Positions 17,075-25,610 of a stretch of 25,610 nucleotides of DNA are shown here, one piece after another. The notes beneath the pieces were generated by a model, which saw only the letters and a program-made list of their open reading frames with translations, searched no databases and was not told the origin of the DNA. The position numbers and the translations under genes were made by a program. Within the stretch, counting starts at the first letter, position 1. Each line of letters begins with the position of its first letter. This stretch comes from Penium margaritaceum (taxonomy: Eukaryota; Streptophyta; Zygnematophyceae; Desmidiales; Peniaceae): assembly GCA_023375785.1 (NCBI GenBank), contig SZWC01009537.1, positions 21,204 through 46,813 on the forward strand, in the 5' to 3' direction.

Positions 17075-18330
17075 GGGGCGCGACGTCTGGTGCGTTTGAG
17101 ATACTCCTGAAGAACAATGTTGGTACCCCGACATGGAAGTTGGCCTTAGGCTTCCAAGAGTTGTGCTCCGCCGGGTGCCCCTTCCACTAAACCAAAAACT
17201 CACGCCGACGTCCCCTTAGATGGTTTGATAGAATCGTCTCCACCTCAAACTCCTCACTTCATTAAACCTCAAGAGTAGGAGGTGGAGTTGTCTCCCGACC
17301 TTGGAAGAATGTGTTGGGGTCGCGATAGGCACAAAGCAAGGAGATTTGGAACACCGGATGGAAGGTGTAGTGAGCGATTAGCTCTAGCTTGTATGATACA
17401 ACTGACCGCTTCTCCAAAATGCAAAATGGACCGACCCATCGTGGTTTCAGCAAGGGATTCCCAATTCCCATCAATTACAGGTTAGCTAAGTTCACATCAC
17501 CTGATCTTCCACTTGGTACTCCTCCGTAGAGTGATGCTTATTAGCCTGCTGCTTCTGTTGCTTGTGGGCCTTCAACAGCCGTTTTTGCACCACGTCCCAA
17601 GTGGTGGCAAATCCTTCAGCAATCCGCTATACAGCCGGAAGAGATGTTTCCATAGTAAGGGCGGCTAGGCTTAGTGGCTAATGGCCATATACCACCTGAA
17701 ATGATGAATTTCCTATTGATGCTGACACCGCTGAGTTGTAGGCAAATTCTGCCACTCCGAGCTTCTCCTCCCAACCCTCTCCATCGAGTGGGACCATGCA
17801 TCGCAGCAGTTGTTCCAATGTCTAGTTCGTGTTCTCCGTCTGCCCATCTCTGTGTGGGTGGTATGCCGTGGTTAGTTGGACTTGCGTGCCCATCTTCTCC
17901 ATGAGATCTCTCAAGAATCGCAAAGTGAAGCGTGGATCGCGATCTGACACCACCGATTGCGGCACTCCATGTAGCTTGATAACATGAGTGAGGAGGAGTT
18001 GATTTGTCCTGGCAGTTGTGACACTCTCAAGACATGCGATGAAGTGTGCCATCTTGGAGAACCGGTCCATCACCACCAACACTGTGTTGTAGCCATCCTG
18101 CATTATAGTCAAGCAAGATTTTTGTCCATGGCCTCTTAGGTACAGGCAGAGGTTGCAGCTTCCTTGGTGGCTTGGTCATCAGAGCCTTGATGCGTTGAAA
18201 CTCATCACAACTACTCACAAACCTCTTGCTATTTGTTGACATTAACAATCACCAGTTTTGGTGTGCCAAGGCTTTGAGCGTCTTCTCGAAGCCAAAGTGA
18301 CCCGAGTAATGGGTGTCATGTGCCTCCTCC
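17075..18330 (-). pseudogene. gypsy integrase with C-terminal chromodomain
   Basis: Reading leftward, the zinc-binding domain spans about 18320-18190. GHFGFEKTL is followed by RFVSSCDEFQRIK, where the usual second Cys of CDxCQ is Phe. The catalytic core has its first Asp in WTKILLDYN (near 18105), the second in VVSDRDPRF and Glu in HRDGQTEN (near 17835), with exactly 35 residues between the latter two. The C-terminal region at 17474-17262 contains LLKPRWVGPFCILEK and HPVFQISLL, the family's GPF-type module. A chromodomain at about 17235-17105 reads EFEVETILSNHLRGRRR, then EFLV*WKGHPAEHNSW, with a stop at one codon. Integrase inserts the cDNA and the chromodomain is thought to target chromatin. 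Frameshifts near 18100 and stops near 17820, 17250 and 17175 break the gene. Confidence 0.9.
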
Positions 18331-18539
18331 AACAACAACCTCTTCAATGGCGCATAGTCCAGCACGACAATCATCTACTCCTACCCCCTTCGCCAATACG
18401 TTCCATCCCACGTGTCGTCTTTGAGTGCACCACCCGTGAACTCACTATCCATGCCATAGCCGTGCTTAAACATGCTATGCATGACTAAAGATCCCATCTG
18501 CACTAAGATGGAATTCAGGTTCAAGTCCAGCCTCCGCGA
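18331..18539 (-). other. gypsy RNase H-integrase junction, degraded
   Basis: On the - strand this links the RNase H tail (YKPGKVNPAHPLSRR near 18545) to the integrase zinc finger. Residual coding is visible (for example DDTWDGTYW near 18400) but no catalytic motif. Confidence 0.5.
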
Positions 18540-19110
18540 TAAAGGATGTGCCGGGTTCACCTTCCCAGGCTTGTACTGTATCTCGTAGTAAAAAATCCCT
18601 TACAAAAACTTTATGCAACGAGTCTATCGACAACTAAGATTCAACTGCATCTTCAGGTTCTTCAGGGCATAGTGATCCGTGAAGACCACGCAGCATTGTG
18701 ACTCAAGGTAGCACCTTCAGTACTTGAACGCATGGATCAACGCCTGCATCTCCTTCTCATGGATTGCATTATTCAGCTCTGCACCTCGTAACTTGCGCGA
18801 TGCGTACCCAATCAGCAGTGACCCCTTTCCGTGATCCTACATCAACATCGCCCCAATGGCAGAGTCACTTGCGTCTGTCGCCATGATGTACTCCTTGGAT
18901 GAATTAGGATGCACCAAGACCAGAGCGTAACACATTGCAGCCTTCAGCTCCTCGAAGCTCTTCTGCTCTGATCGCCTCATTTCCATTGGTGATCCTTCTT
19001 CGGCAGCTAAGTTAGTGGTGCATCCTTCTCTGCGTTCCCCCGGATGAATGTCCGGTAGTAGTTGACATACCTCAAAAAGATGTGGATGTCACGCACGCAC
19101 TTTGGTGTTG
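18540..19110 (-). pseudogene. gypsy RNase H, heavily degraded
   Basis: The order in element orientation is HIFLRYVNYYRTFIRG near 19060, EKEMQALIHAFKY near 18745, VVFTDHYALKNLK near 18690 and IQYKPGKVNPAHPLSRR near 18560. These match the Ty3 RNase H pattern of connection (Y.R.FI), E..A...A...WR, TDH..L and YKPG..N.AD.LSR. Stops and frame changes occur throughout (for example within FKY*RCYLES). It normally removes RNA from the RNA-DNA hybrid and is non-functional here. Confidence 0.8.
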
Positions 19111-19114
19111 GCCA

Positions 19115-19970
19115 CTAATTCCCTACTTCCACCTTCTTTGGGTCCATGCGGAGACCCTTGTCGCTCACAATGTGCTCAATGAACTCCACCTCCCTTTTCT
19201 TGAACTCACACTTGGAGAGATTTGCAAAAAACTTCTCTCTCCAAAGGAATTTCCAACATGTTTTGTAGATGTTGCTCATGCTCTTCCAGAGTTCGAAAGT
19301 AGATGAGGATGCGGTCGAGGAACACCACCACAAACTGATCCAAGTGAGGGTGGAAGATCCTGTTAATGAGGCTCATGGATGTTGCAAGAGCGTTGGTCAA
19401 CCCAAACGGCATCACAAGGTACTCAAAATGGTCGTATCATGTCCGAAACACCGTCCTGCTCCGCAATCCGGATTTGATGCTAACCCGAGTCTAAGTCAAT
19501 CTTGTTGAAGAATTGAGCTCCCCTCAGCTGGTCAAACATCTCCTCGATCCTTGGCAGTGGTTACCAATTCTTCATTGTTACGTTGTTGAGTGCGCGGTTG
19601 TCCACGCACATTCGGAGCTCCCTTGTCTTTTTTTTCACAAAGAGGACCAGTGCAGCGTAAGGTGACAGTGACGATTTGATGAACCTTTGCACTATCAGCT
19701 CCTCCAAGTGTTTCTTCAGTTGAGCTAGCTCGTTATCGCTCATGCGATAAGTAGCCCGCACAGTTGGAGTTGCTTGGGGAACAAGCTCAGTTTTGTGGTT
19801 GATGTTTCGTTTGAATAGTAAACCCTTTTGCTGGTTAGAAGGAAACATGTTACTATAGATGTCAAACACTCCCTTGATGCCTTTCGATAGCTCTACTTCT
19901 GGTGCTTTCTGCTGCTCTCCCTCTCTTTGCTTTGTTTCCACTGTGAGCACTTCCATCTATGTAGCTGCTT
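19115..19970 (-). pseudogene. gypsy reverse transcriptase, catalytic site lost
   Basis: The N-terminal part (19956-19561) shows TYRMSDNELAQLKKHLEELI, FIKSSLSPYAALVLFVKKK and LRMCVDNRALNNVTMKN, typical Ty3 fingers/palm. A TAA at 19561 falls where relatives have a Tyr or other residue before PLPRIEEMFDQL. Then come FFNKIDLDSG (first catalytic Asp) and a TAG before HQIRI. In another frame, MMPFGLTNALATSMSLINRIF (19415 leftward) is followed by VVVFLDRILIYF. The catalytic pair should be LDD but is LDR, so the second Asp of that pair is gone. LSKCEFKKREVEFIEHIVS and GLRMDPKKVE complete the thumb (19200-19130). It is dead by both nonsense codons and active-site loss. Confidence 0.92.
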
Positions 19971-20043
19971 CCTAATATCGCACCCGCTAAAGGAACACTT
20001 GTTCCCCCTTGCACTGATTGTGCTTCAGCTGCACGTAGCTCAA

Positions 20044-20400
20044 CTATGACACCTTGCTTGCCTTGTAGTGCTGCTCCTTTGCCCACAATGGCAAAACAGG
20101 TTGCCCTCCGCATTTCTTCACTTTCACCTGGCTGCACATCCAATTCAAAACAGGATTCCACCGGTGCAGCCAATCAAGCCCAAGAATGGCGTCATAAGTA
20201 TCCATTGGGCACGTGCAAAAGTTCACCTCTCTTGACTGATTGCCTAGAAGGACCCTCAGAGGCTTCATAGGCAGTCTGCACTTTAGCTCCCCTTCTATCA
20301 ACTTGGGCTTATTTGGCTTCCCAGGTAGCCGTGCAAGACCCAACCTCTCCGCAAGCTCGCTGCTAAATAATGAGTGCGACGCGTTGCAATCCAGCAATGC
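20044..20400 (-). pseudogene. gypsy retropepsin-like protease
   Basis: The frame contains LDCNASHSLFSSELAERLGL, the position of the active-site DSGA(T/S)H block, and YDAILGLDWLHRWNPVLNW, the conserved second block of plant gypsy proteases. The active-site triplet is DCN rather than the usual D-S/T/C-G, so the invariant Gly is replaced. It would cleave the Gag-Pol polyprotein. It lies between the Gag zinc knuckle and the reverse transcriptase, as expected. Confidence 0.85.
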
Positions 20401-21197
20401 TTCAATGTGCTGGCGAGTCTGGTTCCCCTCGCCATTCGTAGAACAAACCGAAAAAAAATTGGATTACCAGAGGATCCTTGGAACGCTCCCGCCTCCTTTG
20501 CTATGCAGAAATACACTCCACATCTCCCTGGTTTTCGAAGGACTTTTGGGGCTGGTGTTCGCAGATGGGGACGAAGCTTTCCTAGAAGTTCGTCATCCGC
20601 CACACACTGTTGGTTGCCGTTTCCATGCTCCTGCTTCTTTCAGTCCTTCTTGTGGTGCCCAGGCTTCTCGCAGATCGAATAGTTCCCACCACGCGGCTTG
20701 CTCTGCTGCTGGCCTCCTTTTAGAACATCAATCTCCATTGGGCCTGTTTGTTGGTGCTGTGCTCCACGCTAATAGTTCTCTTGCTTCTCACGGAAAGCCC
20801 CTCGATGGTAGCGTAGCGCGTCAACGCGTTTAGCAATGGCCACCATCGCTTGGAAATCTGTGATTCCACAAAGTGTCAGCATGCACTGAATGTCTGCCTT
20901 CAAGCCGTCATGGTACTTGTCTCCCATCTCCGGCTTGGTCATGTCATCAAACTCTCAGCACAACATAAAGAAACAGCGTGTGTACTCCTGCACCAAGCTG
21001 ATTTGCTTCAGTTTCTTAAGCTTGTTGCGTGCGTCCATGGAGGCATTCACGAGATCGAACCGATTTCTGATGGCTTGCCCAAACGGGTCTCATGTCGTCG
21101 GCATGCGCACTTTAGCTTGCCCTGTGCCTTGCTGCCACAACACGACATGTTGCATTGCTGCGTTCCCACCTCAACCTCAAGTGGCCAGCATAATCAG
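20401..21197 (-). pseudogene. gypsy Gag C-terminal half with ruined zinc knuckle
   Basis: The - strand shows a CCHC remnant near 20690-20640: SICEKPGHHKKD. The first Cys of CX2CX4HX4C has become Tyr and the last has become a TGA stop. Elsewhere the Gag frame is broken by many stops and shifts. The part between the capsid core (21198) and knuckle is recognisable only by position. Confidence 0.6.
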
Positions 21198-21800
21198 CTA
21201 CATCCACCACTCTAATGTTGCTGCGCATAGGAGTGTTATCGCGAATGACACACACACAGCATAGTCCCCTGGAGGGTAACCTAAAGCCCCAAAGAAGCTG
21301 TTCATCGTGAACAACCAGGTCCATACGCTCGAATCCTTGACTGAAGGGTTGAACGGTTCCGGAGCATTAGGCTTTGGTCTTGGCGGACTCCTTGGTAGGG
21401 CTGCCCCAACCTGTTTAGCGCCACTCCCATTCTGTAGGTTAGCCATCTGCCAATTGAGCCGCTTGTTCTCTAGCTTGAGGGCTTCTAGCTGATCTACAAT
21501 CCTTTGAAAACATTTGGCAGCGTTTTGGCAGCAATTGAAAAACGTTCGTCAGGAATTCGACAGTCCGGAAAGAAGTTTTGTGGTCTTTGAAGTGCGTAGG
21601 AGTCATTCGTTGTCTTCGCTCGCGCATGGTAAGACGTGTGGATGCTCTGGAAATTTAGAAATGTTTTCTTGAAATCGGCTCGTGCGTTGGCTTCAAAGTC
21701 TGGTCTAGCAATCTCTCTTTCAATAAGCCTCAACGTTCTCCAGCGTAGTCTGTGCCTTTGCTCCTTGAAGTTGGCTAAGCTTCGGCAACGCTTCCGCCCA
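21198..21800 (-). pseudogene. gypsy Gag N-terminal and capsid core
   Basis: In element orientation a coiled-coil-like segment IVDQLEALKLENKRLNWQ (21500-21450) leads into MANLQNG, a Pro-rich stretch and the capsid-type core PFNPSVKDSSVWTWLFTMN, ending GALGYPPGDYAVCVSFAI and LEWW (21210). This is the retrotrans_gag pattern F.G....W......YF.....P...V......L.G.A..WW. A further frame upstream (21826-21494, starting just inside the primer-binding site) is Arg/Lys-rich and could be the original N-terminus or leader. The core frame stops directly after LEWWM. Confidence 0.7.
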
Positions 21801-21810
21801 ACGCGTGACT

Positions 21811-21825
21811 CTGGCTTTAATACCA
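21811..21825 (-). other. gypsy primer-binding site (tRNA-iMet type)
   Basis: In element orientation TGGTATTAAAGCCAG begins two bases after the 5' LTR end (…TCACA). The plant initiator-Met site is TGGTATCAGAGCC. Eleven of thirteen positions match and both differences are transitions. The site would prime minus-strand DNA synthesis. Confidence 0.88.
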
Positions 21826-21827
21826 AA

Positions 21828-22536
21828 TGTGAGGGTGGGTGCTTTTTGGAGATTAGGCTTTAAGTGTGTGGAGAGCACGGTCGCAACGAAAAGTTAGACT
21901 TGGAGATGTTCGGAAGCCACATCTTGAAAATAGGTGTTGATTATATTGAACTGAGTACAGGGTATTTATATTATGCGGTTGGCTGGCCCAGGCCTTGGCC
22001 TACTGCTTTCCTAGCTTGCTATAGCAAGCTACTTGCACCTTAACTCGGTGCCCTACTTGCACCTAATGCATAGGGCAAGAAGCGTCCTGCCGTCCATTGT
22101 CGAGATCGACGGTCTGCTTTGGCCTAGCGTGAACCGCCGCGTTAGCTCGACGTTTCGTATTGTCGCCGCGGATGGTTCTTGGCAGTGGGTGCGGTCGCCG
22201 TTTGGTGCCGCCGATGACCGCGTGCATTGTCAAGGGCTCGCCACTGAAATAACCCCTCGGCGGGTAGCATCACCATCACGCTACACGCCAAGAGGGTGGC
22301 ACACAACCATGCATTGCGTGTTTGGAACGCGTCCGTGAAGTTGCGTGCGAATCTTACCCAAGCGACGACATGCTCCTCATGTCCCTTGCTCGCTCCTCCT
22401 CCCCCTTGCATTGGTGGTTGAGCGGAGGTGAGCTTGACCGCTTGCACAATTTCTGAAAATGAGGAAATGGCTAGCATGCCCCCAAAACTTGGACAAACCT
22501 TGAGTTTGCCAGAAAAATCAGGGAAAACTCGTTAGA
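21828..22536 (-). mobile_element. gypsy 5' LTR (right copy)
   Basis: This LTR is 709 bp. On the + strand it starts TGTGAGGGTGGG and ends CTCGTTAGA, where the left copy ends CTCGTTACA, so its terminal TG (element orientation) has mutated to TC. Identity to the left copy is roughly four in five by eye, with small indels. Confidence 0.93.
21963..21973 (-). promoter_or_regulatory. TATA-like box in gypsy 5' LTR
   Basis: In element orientation it reads AATATAAATACCCTGTACTC. It is the counterpart of the box at 16475 and the likely core promoter of the element, about 140 bases from the LTR end. Confidence 0.6.
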
Positions 22537-22667
22537 GCTTTACGGGGATTGGACGATGGCAGAAAGCGGAGGCTTTGAATGCCAAGGTGTCGTGGTGGGT
22601 TTGGTTTGAGTGTCATGGGCGACAATTCTCGGCTTCTGACTGCATGTTGAAAGGCAAGTTCACCGAT
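22537..22667. repeat. Dispersed repeat, copy 2, right part
   Basis: The repeat resumes after the gypsy element: GCTTTACGGGGATTGGACG here versus GCTACACGGGGAATGGACG at 14171. Alignment continues through GAGGCTTT, GGTTTGAGT and TTGAAAGGCA and fades near 22667 and 14300. The first five bases are the second copy of the target-site duplication. Confidence 0.88.
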
Positions 22668-22679
22668 AGTAGTAAGGAA

Positions 22680-23109
22680 CGCGAGCGACTGGTTGAGAAC
22701 CAAGCAGCTATCATTGAAGGGCCACTGAGGAATGGAAGATGTTTTGCATGATGATTTAAGATTGGTTTGCATTGGTTGTGCGCTTCTCGTTTTGTCATCA
22801 ACCTTGTACTTCAAACGGTTACACATTGGGCTACAATTGCATGATACTTGTGACGATTGGTTTATCGATGTACATTGCGAGATATTGGTTGAAAGGCTCC
22901 ACTGCAATTATGAAGAGGAGTGGGGCGATGGGGCAGCCTTGTATTACCCTTGTTTCAGTTTTGATACGTTCTGATTTGTGCCCATTGATTAGGAAGCACG
23001 TTTTGGTTTTTCTTGCTGCCCAAGAGAATCCGAGCAGGGATCTTGGAAGAGTACGTGGCTTTAATTGCTTTCTACAAGAAATGGATGGCAAGGTTTCTGG
23101 AGAAGACAA
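22680..23109 (-). pseudogene. LINE reverse transcriptase fragment
   Basis: The - strand encodes CFLINGHKSERIKTE, then VIQGCPIAPLLFIIAVEPFN near 22985-22900, the conserved NG...QGCP..PLLF..A.EP block of non-LTR reverse transcriptases. In a second frame KVDDKT near 22815 sits where the catalytic (Y/F)ADD box belongs, and NDSCLVLNQS near 22700 resembles the downstream SGL.LN..KS motif. A frameshift near 22890 separates the two frames. Only the palm to thumb is present. Endonuclease and N-terminal regions are absent. It ends next to the dispersed repeat at the left and meets + strand LINE sequence at the right. Confidence 0.8.
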
Positions 23110-23206
23110 ATGTTAGCTCTTTCTGTTGGAAAAATAAATTCAACTGAAACACCTATTTCCAGATATCTTGTCCCAAATGGACAGCTCCTTTGTGCCAAAA
23201 CTATAA

Positions 23207-23518
23207 AACCCACAAACCCGCCAAGACACACTCATTCTAGACAACATCATCAAGAATCTGCCAAGAGACTGTCTAAACATCATAACTGGGACATGTCCTG
23301 ATGACTCACTACTGTGCACACATTGGTGTATTACAACATATACGCATCAATCACCTGGTTTCATCTACAAATTGAAAAAGGAGGAGGACCGTTACATCAT
23401 GACAACGTTTTTAATTATACCAGATAGAGAAGTCGCTCTGACATCCTTTCCAGACACGTCTATACACGATTTAAGCATGTGGACCCCCGTTCACGTGGAG
23501 AAAGGGCGTTTCATTTGA
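23207..23518 (+). pseudogene. LINE C-terminal region, upstream part (no ATG)
   Basis: A frame open from 23207 (after a TAA) to a TGA at 23516 encodes about 103 residues, including NIIKNLPRDCLNIITG, SPGFIYKLKKEEDRYI and HDLSMWTPVHVEKGRFI. It has no start codon, so a methionine-based scan would miss it. Its codon use and A/C-rich composition match the zinc-finger frame downstream, and the intervening 23519-23743 continues in shifted frames. I infer that it is the post-reverse-transcriptase part of the same LINE. The family is not certain. Confidence 0.4.
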
Positions 23519-23743
23519 CGTTGCAACAACACAATGATAGCATCGTGAAGGATACACATGTCGAAAGAACCTAACTAATAGAACTTTTTCAAAATTTGTT
23601 TCCCTCTCAACCAACAATCTCTCCCTTACGTAGAGAAATGGGCTATGGAGAACGTCAACCCCCCATCCTCCAATTTCCTCTAAGAAACTTCACAAACAGG
23701 TATCATAATCTCAAAACGTAAAGACATCATAATCTGTATTGCA

Positions 23744-24280
23744 ATGAGGAGAATTCAAGTTCGAATTGGACTAAAATTCCTACCAAAACGTTTTGAGGTC
23801 ATCTGTCTTCTTTGCAACTTACACACAGAAACAATAACACACACTTTCTGTCAGTGTCAGAAAGTTGAACACATCATACAAGAATCCACCCGATCTCTCC
23901 AATTGATGTGTGGTTTAGAGACTATAACACCCTTCCTCTTCCAACAAAATCACCAGAACTTCAAATGGTGGAAGATACTACAAGCAATAACCTTAAGAGA
24001 AATGTATGCATACAGTCACAATGTTTCCTTAACCGTAACGCAAAACCTACAAAATCCCAATGCAATGCTATGCCATAAAATTCTGGCGGCTTACCTTCTG
24101 CAGCTCAGCCTACACCTATCATCCCTGTCAAAATTACCTAAAACGATTCCTCTAAACCTAATTCTTGTACAACTTTTGAACTCAAACATTCCTTGCAAAA
24201 ACGACCAAAAACTCAATCCACCACACCTCATACTACATCCTCTTTTCCGCTCCTCTTGGCTACACAAAAACTACCACTAG
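23744..24280 (+). pseudogene. LINE C-terminal zinc-binding (zf-RVT-like) domain
   Basis: A 178-residue frame starts MRRIQVRIGLKFLPKRF, then CLLCNLHTETITHTFCQC. The pattern C..C....E...H....C is that of the zf-RVT module found at the C-terminus of plant LINE reverse transcriptases. The later WWKILQAITLREMYAYSH matches the tail of the same module (W.....A....IW..RN). The rest is Leu-rich and ends at a TAA. The frame lacks everything upstream, so the ATG is probably an internal Met. Orientation is opposite to the reverse-transcriptase fragment on its left. Confidence 0.65.
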
Positions 24281-25009
24281 GGGGGATGAGTATTTCAGGG
24301 GATTGTGTAAAAATAGCCACTTGACTCCCAACTGCATGGTTACGATCCGTGGTAAAGATACTCTTAGGGATGAGGTTTACTGGGTGAGAGTCCCACATAA
24401 CCCATGAAGACATAAGTTCCATGGGTACCTAAATAGGTATGACTCTGTCACATGGGGCACAATCTTTTGGCTGAAAGCCCCCTCAAGAGAGGGGAGGAAT
24501 CCCTCAAAGGTCTAGCATAGTTTCCCTCACCTTTGATGATGTCTAAACCACACAAAACAAATGCACGATAACTGTGACTTGAAGTATCAGCGAAGACCTT
24601 GATGAGGGTGGCTAATGGGGACAAAAACAGCAAAGGCAACTTCCATTCCCCATTTGGAGATCGTAACATGAAGAATCCCGCAAAAAAAATGATCCAAAAA
24701 CCATCTTGCAACCGAGCGTTGTGACATTTGATAGTCTCCTAATGCCCTCGCAGAGTAGAAATCTCCCGGCCGCAATTTTGACTTCAAGTAAGGCATCTGG
24801 TGCGTGAAATATTTTATATCTCACATGTGGTTGAAAAACATATGAGAAAAACAAATAGGCGCAAGATTGGTGTGCATTTATAAAAATCAACGTGAAGATT
24901 TCTTTTAATCCAAGTGTGGGGGGTTCAAAAATTTATGAGGAAGAAAAATTCAATTCTCAAACAAAGCTTAACCAAGAAAAATGAGAAAATCTCCTATCAA
25001 TGTCAATAC
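24281..25009. other. No gene recognised; possible LINE 3' flank
   Basis: Mixed AT-rich sequence with one - strand frame (24711-24448, 87 aa) that has no recognisable domain. A small hairpin CCCCTC-AAGA-GAGGGG lies near 24481-24496. No poly(A) tail marking a LINE end is obvious; the longest A run is eight bases near 24683. Confidence 0.5.
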
Positions 25010-25610
25010 TATTATTACCATTCTTGTCCGAAACGTATCTTTATCTATGTGTGTAAGTATATCTCCAACTCAATACTTATATCTATATTTTGTACATCTT
25101 TATTTAGACTTTCCTACTTCTACAACTACAATTACATCCATTTCTATATAAACAACTATATCTATATGAATAAATATCCAAAATTACATCTAAATCTATA
25201 TCAATATGTATACCTATATCTATATCTATATATATACCCATATCTACATCTTTATTGATTTTTGTATCTGCATATATCTGTACATCTATATCTGAATCTA
25301 TACATGCATCAATTTCTTTATTTATATCTATATCGATATCTGAATCTAAATCTATATTCATATCTTTATCCATTTCTATATCTATATCAGTGTCAAGCTC
25401 TATATTAATATCTGTATCTAAATCTATATCAATGCATATATATCTATATCTATATCTATTTCTATATCTATATCGATCTCTACATCTATATCTATATCTA
25501 TATCTATTTCTATATCTATATCTATATCTATATCTATATCTATATCTATATCTATATCTATATCTATATCTATATCTATATCTATATCTATATCTATATC
25601 TATATCTATA
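25010..25610. repeat. (TATCTA)n hexanucleotide microsatellite
   Basis: Degenerate TATCTA/TATATC repeats begin near 25010 and become perfect from about 25490 to the window end, so interruptions accumulate to the left. The array continues beyond the window. Frames here read as YLYLYL or DIDIDI and are not proteins. Confidence 0.95.

Larger units (their letters stand above)
16340..22536 (-). mobile_element. Ty3/gypsy chromovirus, complete structure, inactive
   Basis: The element is 6.2 kb on the - strand, with two ~0.7-kb LTRs, a primer-binding site next to the right LTR and a polypurine tract next to the left LTR. Pol order is protease, reverse transcriptase, RNase H, integrase, chromodomain, which defines a Ty3/gypsy chromovirus. 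Flanking bases GCTCC (16335-16339) and GCTTT (22537-22541) are a decayed 5-bp target-site duplication. The paralogous empty site reads GCTAC. The LTRs differ by roughly one base in five by eye, so insertion is old. Every coding domain is broken by stops or frameshifts, and reverse-transcriptase and zinc-finger residues are lost. It inserted into a dispersed repeat. Confidence 0.95.

Noticed and set aside
24448..24711. 87-residue - strand frame
   Set aside because: No domain is recognised, and it overlaps other equally open frames. I left it as unassigned sequence.

Overview
The window looks like a repeat-rich nuclear segment from a plant-lineage (streptophyte) eukaryote. Three things point there: a Ty3/gypsy chromovirus whose primer-binding site resembles the plant initiator-methionine tRNA site, a Ty1/copia element, and a plant-type LINE zinc-finger tail. 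No operon-like gene order, rRNA, tRNA or CRISPR array is visible. A large charophyte genome such as Chara is my guess from the style of the repeats; the sequence does not prove it. I see no intact cellular gene. Essentially everything recognisable is a transposable element or simple repeat.

Layout. 1-3735 is an almost pure polypyrimidine tract. 3853 to about 12415 is a degraded Ty1/copia element on the + strand, in the order Gag, protease, integrase, long Pro/Ser/Leu-rich linker, reverse transcriptase, RNase H. It is followed by a 3' region with a tandem duplication, a ~41-bp minisatellite and a probable 3' LTR. No 5' LTR is visible. 12416-13405 is a (CATATA)n microsatellite around a 559-N gap. 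13406-16339 is anonymous sequence holding one complete and one interrupted copy of a ~400-bp dispersed repeat. 16340-22536 is a complete but dead Ty3/gypsy chromovirus on the - strand, with both LTRs, primer-binding site, polypurine tract, all pol domains and a C-terminal chromodomain. It sits inside the second copy of the repeat, which resumes at 22537. 22680-24280 holds LINE debris: a reverse-transcriptase piece on the - strand abutting the C-terminal zinc-binding piece on the + strand. 24281-25009 is unassigned. 25010-25610 is a (TATCTA)n microsatellite running off the end.

How the parts relate. The window is a nest of old insertions. The gypsy element interrupts a repeat whose uninterrupted paralogue lies 8 kb to the left, so the insertion point can be read directly. 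The LINE pieces have the geometry of a 5'-inverted (twin-primed) insertion. Both LTR elements carry nonsense codons and frameshifts, and in the gypsy element also catalytic-site losses, so neither could move on its own.

All three N runs in the window are flanked by duplicated sequence. This suggests unmerged contig overlaps, and coordinates across 7.5-9.2 kb and 12.5-13.4 kb should be treated with caution. I found no convincing novel biological system. The most interesting signals are structural: the filled site with its empty paralogue, the inverted LINE, TAG-only nonsense decay in the copia pol genes, the hairpins in the copia 3' LTR, and extreme strand asymmetry.
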